Source of the DNA: Spongospora subterranea f. sp. subterranea
Taxonomy: Eukaryota > Endomyxa: Phytomyxea > Phytomyxea > Plasmodiophorida
Direction of reading: 5' to 3'
NCBI GenBank assembly: GCA_049724395.1
Contig: JAUGWO010000004.1
Location: 1 to 61,263 of the forward strand
DNA length: 61,263 nucleotides
The notes under the pieces were generated by a model. It did no database searches, was not told where the DNA came from, and saw nothing but the letters and a program-made list of their open reading frames with translations. Shown here in pieces: positions 58,210 through 61,263 of this stretch. Position 1 is the first letter of the stretch; each line of letters starts with the position of its first letter. Both the position numbers and the translations under genes were made by a program.

Positions 58210-58710
58210 TCAGTTTATCTCCGGATTTTTGACGTAGAAAACGAAAAAAGAAAGTTGTTTACGCCCATTGGTGATCGGCGAGATAAGTACAGGCCTTCCG
58301 CCATTATCAAGATCATTATAATGAAACCAGCCCGGTATGGGCACATCAGCTCGTAGTATATGAGAGTAAAAGTGCATACCGGTACGTTGTGTGGCGCTAA
58401 TGCGCCCTACTTGCGTCCATTTGCAGCCACCAACATTCAGAATCAAATTACAGTCAATTTCCGCAGACATCAAATCTTGCGGTAATTCGACGAACATGAT
58501 TTTGTCCGGTATCTTCACCACAAACCGAGCATCTTTTAGCAACACCTATAGCCATGTGCATAAGTTGAGAGATTGCAGGCACCCATTTTGTTTATACTTG
58601 ATCGCAGCCTGGATCATAACATCTTCTGTCTGTCTCCTCGTACGCACCGTCGTTCATCAATACATCCAAGACCGCCTGTAAGGATGATTCGGCTGCCTGT
58701 TCGACCATCC
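58210..58710 (-). CDS. Ubiquitin-specific-protease-like cargo protein, C-terminal part
   Basis: Minus-strand frames read YITEWMVEQAAESSLQAVLD, RRCYDPGCDQ (a C-x-x-x-C pair), then IPDKIMFVELPQDLMSAEID, WTQVGRISATQRTGMHFYSH and WFHYNDLDNGGRPVLI. The order (C-x-x-x-C, hydrophobic strand, G-x-I, G-x-H-F, then H-Y-x-D-L) follows the C-terminal half of peptidase C19, where the His is catalytic. The catalytic Cys box is not seen in the window element. A frame change lies near 58560. A paralogous piece lies at 44327-44061. The fold call is an inference from motif order. Confidence 0.5.
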
Positions 58711-59032
58711 ACTCAGTGATGTACTGAAAATATCGATGCGGTCAAGGAAAACAATATGGAGAATTAATCAGTGCTGCATACCAGGATTGGCCACATTGTC
58801 AAAGCAGTTCTCAAGCTTGGTTGAACGTGATTGTTCCAGCAAATCATTTTACGCTATATCAGCCATGACTTAGTTACGATCAACGTATAATGCCTACGAT
58901 TCAAACCTGAAAATGGAATGACCACAAAGCCTGCATATCTTGTGGACATTCCAGCAAAATCTGGTTGAGCACAGTAAACTGCTTTGATCAATGTGGCCAA
59001 TCCTTGGATGCAGCACTGATTAATTCTCCATA

Positions 59033-59226
59033 CTTGATTTCCTATATAAAGGTTATTTATATGGAAAAAACTGAGTAAATGTTATCGTAAATATCGCTAC
59101 CAGGAGGATTAGGCCTGACCATTTCGATCAGCAACTACTGACGAACCCTCGACCAGGGAAGAAAGCACATTTACGATAACATTTACTCAGTTTTTTCCAT
59201 ATAAATAACCTTTATATAGGAAATCA
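59033..59226. repeat. Hairpin inside the Mutator-type element
   Basis: GATTTCCTATATAAAGGTTA through ACTGAGTAAATGTTATCGTA at about 59033-59095 is repeated inverted at about 59168-59226, with a loop of about 75 bp. Confidence 0.9.
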
Positions 59227-59947
59227 AGTGTTGCTTAGATTGCCATCCCCTCATCATAAGACGAACCGACTCTGCGTTGGTTCCTGGAGTAGGGACTAAC
59301 AATTGCTGTGCGGTCCTTCTTGGAGCTGCCATGACAATGTCCTTAGCGCCACACAACGTACCGGTGCAAAACGCCTGCTTCCCGTAGTGGTCGGGTTTCT
59401 TGACGTGAGGTATTTTATGTTCATGATTCCCATCATGAATTATGATACAGCGATCTTTCACGAAGTGTTGCACCCACATAATGGCGCATTCACAAGGATG
59501 ATGTCGCATTTCCATCGAACAAACAGGGCACCTACAGCAGGACATTGAGATGAGGTCTCATAGCAGATGTAATCACACTTACATGCCAGTTACCCTTGTC
59601 GGGTAGTTCTGGTTTGGCCGCATGCGAACCGCACAATCACCATTGGTACACAATAACACCCCACAGCACCTCTTGTAGGTTACCGAAATTCCTTTCGGGT
59701 TTTCCCCAACAGGAATATAATTCGATCGAGTACAACGCCATTGCCAGTGGCTGAACCGGGACATTAGGTTGGGTTTGACAGACATTGACTCAAACCGGTA
59801 ACAACAGTTGCCATTGATAGCAAACGGAATCTTAATCAGCATCGGGTAGATGCTGATCTGCATCAGGTGGAAAGAATTCGAACTGCTTGATGTTGAACTC
59901 GTGAATATCCCACACCTTTCGACTTTTTTGTTCCCCGCATTGAGCAC
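59183..59947 (-). CDS. GCM-like zinc-binding cargo protein
   Basis: Two consecutive minus-strand frames (59947-59579 and 59545-59183) read HWQWRCTRSNYIPVG, KRCCGVLLCTNGDCAVRMRP, CCRCPVCSMEMRHHPCECAI and CIIIHDGNHEHKIPHVKKPD. The spacing of Cys, and the final H-x-H preceded by an aromatic or hydrophobic strand, resembles the GCM1 domain of the WRKY-GCM1 zinc-finger superfamily, known from both transcription factors and transposons. An intron or frame change at about 59546-59578 separates the parts. It probably binds DNA. It reads toward the protease-like piece, so both could come from one transcript. Confidence 0.55.
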
Positions 59948-59959
59948 GAAAATACAATT

Positions 59960-60495
59960 ATGATGGGAAGCAAAGAACCCAATTCAACTAAACAGGCCGA
60001 TCGAAATAGTACATAGTACAGTTGCACTGGATGTGCATCTTGTGCATATTGAGGTCGCCGGTAATATCCAATGATGAACAAAGGAGGGTTTTTGTCCTAG
60101 AAAGGGTGTACCGGTAACCATAAACTGTGTACGTTCAACGACCGGTAACCATACCATAAACTGTGTACGTTCAACGACGTTCTAATGTCACTAACGGCCT
60201 GCTTGTGATGCTGAAGGAATAAATGAAATAATTTCTCCAACGCAGATCCTCAAATTCTCTTCTTGAGCTTGCGAAGGTCCCGATTGATCCGATAGGTTAA
60301 TCTGGCCAGCGAAGTAAGCCAGTGATTTCAATATCTTGGTATGAGCAGTGAATTCACTGGCTTGATTCACTGGCTCAGATAAATGCGTCAAGCCAGTGAA
60401 TCAAGCCAGCGAATTCACTGCTCATACCAAGATATTGAATTCACTGGCTTGAAAAAGTGCGGCCAGTGAATCAAGCCAGTGAATTCAACGTACCC
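59960..60495 (-). repeat. Right terminal inverted repeat
   Basis: This is an inverted copy of the left arm. The repeated TGAACGTACACAGTTTATGG unit is kept, and the arm holds an extra segment of about 55 bp near 60010 that the left arm lacks. Confidence 0.92.
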
Positions 60496-60629
60496 GATCT
60501 TTATTGCTAAAGTACCCCAAAAACGCAGTTTTAAAAAATACTGTCACGCACTATGGTTGTTAATTCGAGGATCCCCCAATCCAGCTCGCCAATCATTTGC
60601 CTACCATGAGCGAACCGTTGCAATGTTCC

Positions 60630-61263
60630 TTTGAGAGCATGCCCGCTTTCAGACAGGCATTTACTACGCTGTGCTTGAGGATGAACTGCGACTATGTTAT
60701 CCATACCAGTGAACCGTCGAAGTTCATTGCTATGTGACGTTCTGTGGCGGGGCTCTCAGCTCAAGAACGGATCCGACAGGATAAATGCCAATTTCGAGTC
60801 ACTTGTTATCGACATAAGGATGGGAACGTGAAACCAAAACAGTTAAACCTATACCATGCGCCGTTTTGTAAAGATTCGCTGCTGAAATCTACAACGACTA
60901 AAGCTTTGGCAGAAATTATCAAACCGCACAAAGGAATCTCTTTCGGTGTTTAACCCGAAAGATCTGCAGAACATAGTCAAAGGACAGTTTGGAGCAACGG
61001 TTCCGTATTTCACGGCGTGGAAATCTTTAGACAATCTAAAGGCACAAAGTGAAATGCTTAACGACGAGTCAAAAAAAATTGAAGATTATTTGCGGCGATT
61101 TGCACTCAAAAATCCAGGCACCCATTACGCTGTTGAGCGCCGTGATGATGACAGTATTTATCGTGCGTTTCTTTGTTTTGGATATGCTTCTGAAGCAGTT
61201 GACGTGTGTTTTCCTGTCATTGTTAATGATGCTTGTCACATGAAAAGCAAATACGGTGGTATG
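60630..61263 (+). CDS. Mutator-like (MULE) transposase, N-terminal part, runs off the window
   Basis: From about 60640 the peptide order is MPAFRQAFTTLCLRMNCDYV, KCQFRVTCYRHKD, LYHAPFC, then AQSEMLNDESKKIEDYLRRF, NPGTHYAVERRDDDSIYRAF, FGYASEAVDVCFPVIVNDAC and HMKSKYGGM at the edge. This is the MULE order: zinc-binding entry domain, NPG(T/S) box, then the first catalytic Asp in the D-x-x-H-x-K-x-x-Y-x-G box. Frames change at least twice (near 60735 and 60950), so the copy may be damaged or hold introns. Its relation to the Mutator-type element just upstream is suggestive but unproven. Confidence 0.8.

Larger units (their letters stand above)
57372..60495 (-). mobile_element. Mutator-type element with about 480-bp inverted ends and 9-bp duplication
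   Basis: The outer 480 bp or so (57372-57855 and about 59960-60495) are inverted copies that begin GGG and contain many GCCAGTGAATTCACTGGC-type palindromes. GATCTTTAT flanks both ends (57363-57371 and 60496-60504), a 9-bp target duplication. Very long inverted ends plus a 9-bp duplication are hallmarks of Mutator-like elements. The interior carries no transposase but two minus-strand protein pieces (GCM-like and ubiquitin-protease-like), so it looks like a non-autonomous element with cargo. It can fold on itself along its whole length. Confidence 0.88.

Noticed and set aside
1-61263. Amplification chimeras as the full explanation for the inverted repeats
   Set aside because: Most arms differ by substitutions and indels, and one element has an exact 9-bp target duplication, so most are real and old. 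It cannot be excluded for the closest pairs without reads.

Overview
The window is nuclear DNA of a eukaryote. Protein genes are split by short GT-AG introns, mostly about 47-60 nt where I could place both ends, and spacers between host genes can be under 100 bp. The gene set (NOMO, WDR37, a GRK2/3-like receptor kinase, a fused TPS/TPP protein, PSMA1, PDHA1, MBF1, PIN1, LSM7, TFIIF-beta), with a DD39D mariner, a tyrosine-recombinase transposon and DDE transposases of a kind common in fungi, suggests a single-celled opisthokont-grade organism (ichthyosporean, aphelid/rozellid or chytrid-like). An oomycete-like protist is not excluded. The sequence alone cannot settle the taxon.

Layout. 1-6.3 kb is a transposon graveyard: a foldback fragment, a DD39D mariner and LINE pieces. 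6.3-10.9 kb is the host gene NOMO on the minus strand, with a stray copy of one of its exons at 12.2 kb. 14.1-16.15 kb holds a doubtful secreted protein gene and the proteasome gene PSMA1. 16.8-24.65 kb is again mobile: a pogo-like tail, a piggyBac-like remnant, several hairpins and a 3.4-kb tyrosine-recombinase element inside long inverted repeats. 24.7-26.7 kb is a leucine-rich-repeat membrane protein. 29.3-41.2 kb is a compact host block: TPS/TPP, WDR37, PDHA1, MBF1, a small membrane protein and GRK. 42.8-46.9 kb has one unknown gene, a ubiquitin-protease-like transposon fragment and a Tc1/IS630-group element with clear ends. 47.4-50.0 kb is a second host block (PIN1, LSM7, TFIIF-beta), followed by a 39-bp minisatellite of about 20 units. 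51.1-61.3 kb is mobile: DDE transposase halves on both sides of a broken Ty1/copia element, a small MITE, a 3.1-kb Mutator-type element with very long inverted ends, a 9-bp target duplication and cargo resembling a GCM zinc domain plus a ubiquitin-specific protease, and a Mutator transposase cut off by the window edge.

The host genes are housekeeping genes and do not form one pathway. The strongest pattern outside ordinary annotation is that nearly every mobile element here carries an inverted partial copy of itself, so its transcripts would fold into hairpins. Several conserved host genes show single-base frame slips at or near short runs, which is better explained by consensus errors in the assembly than by gene death.
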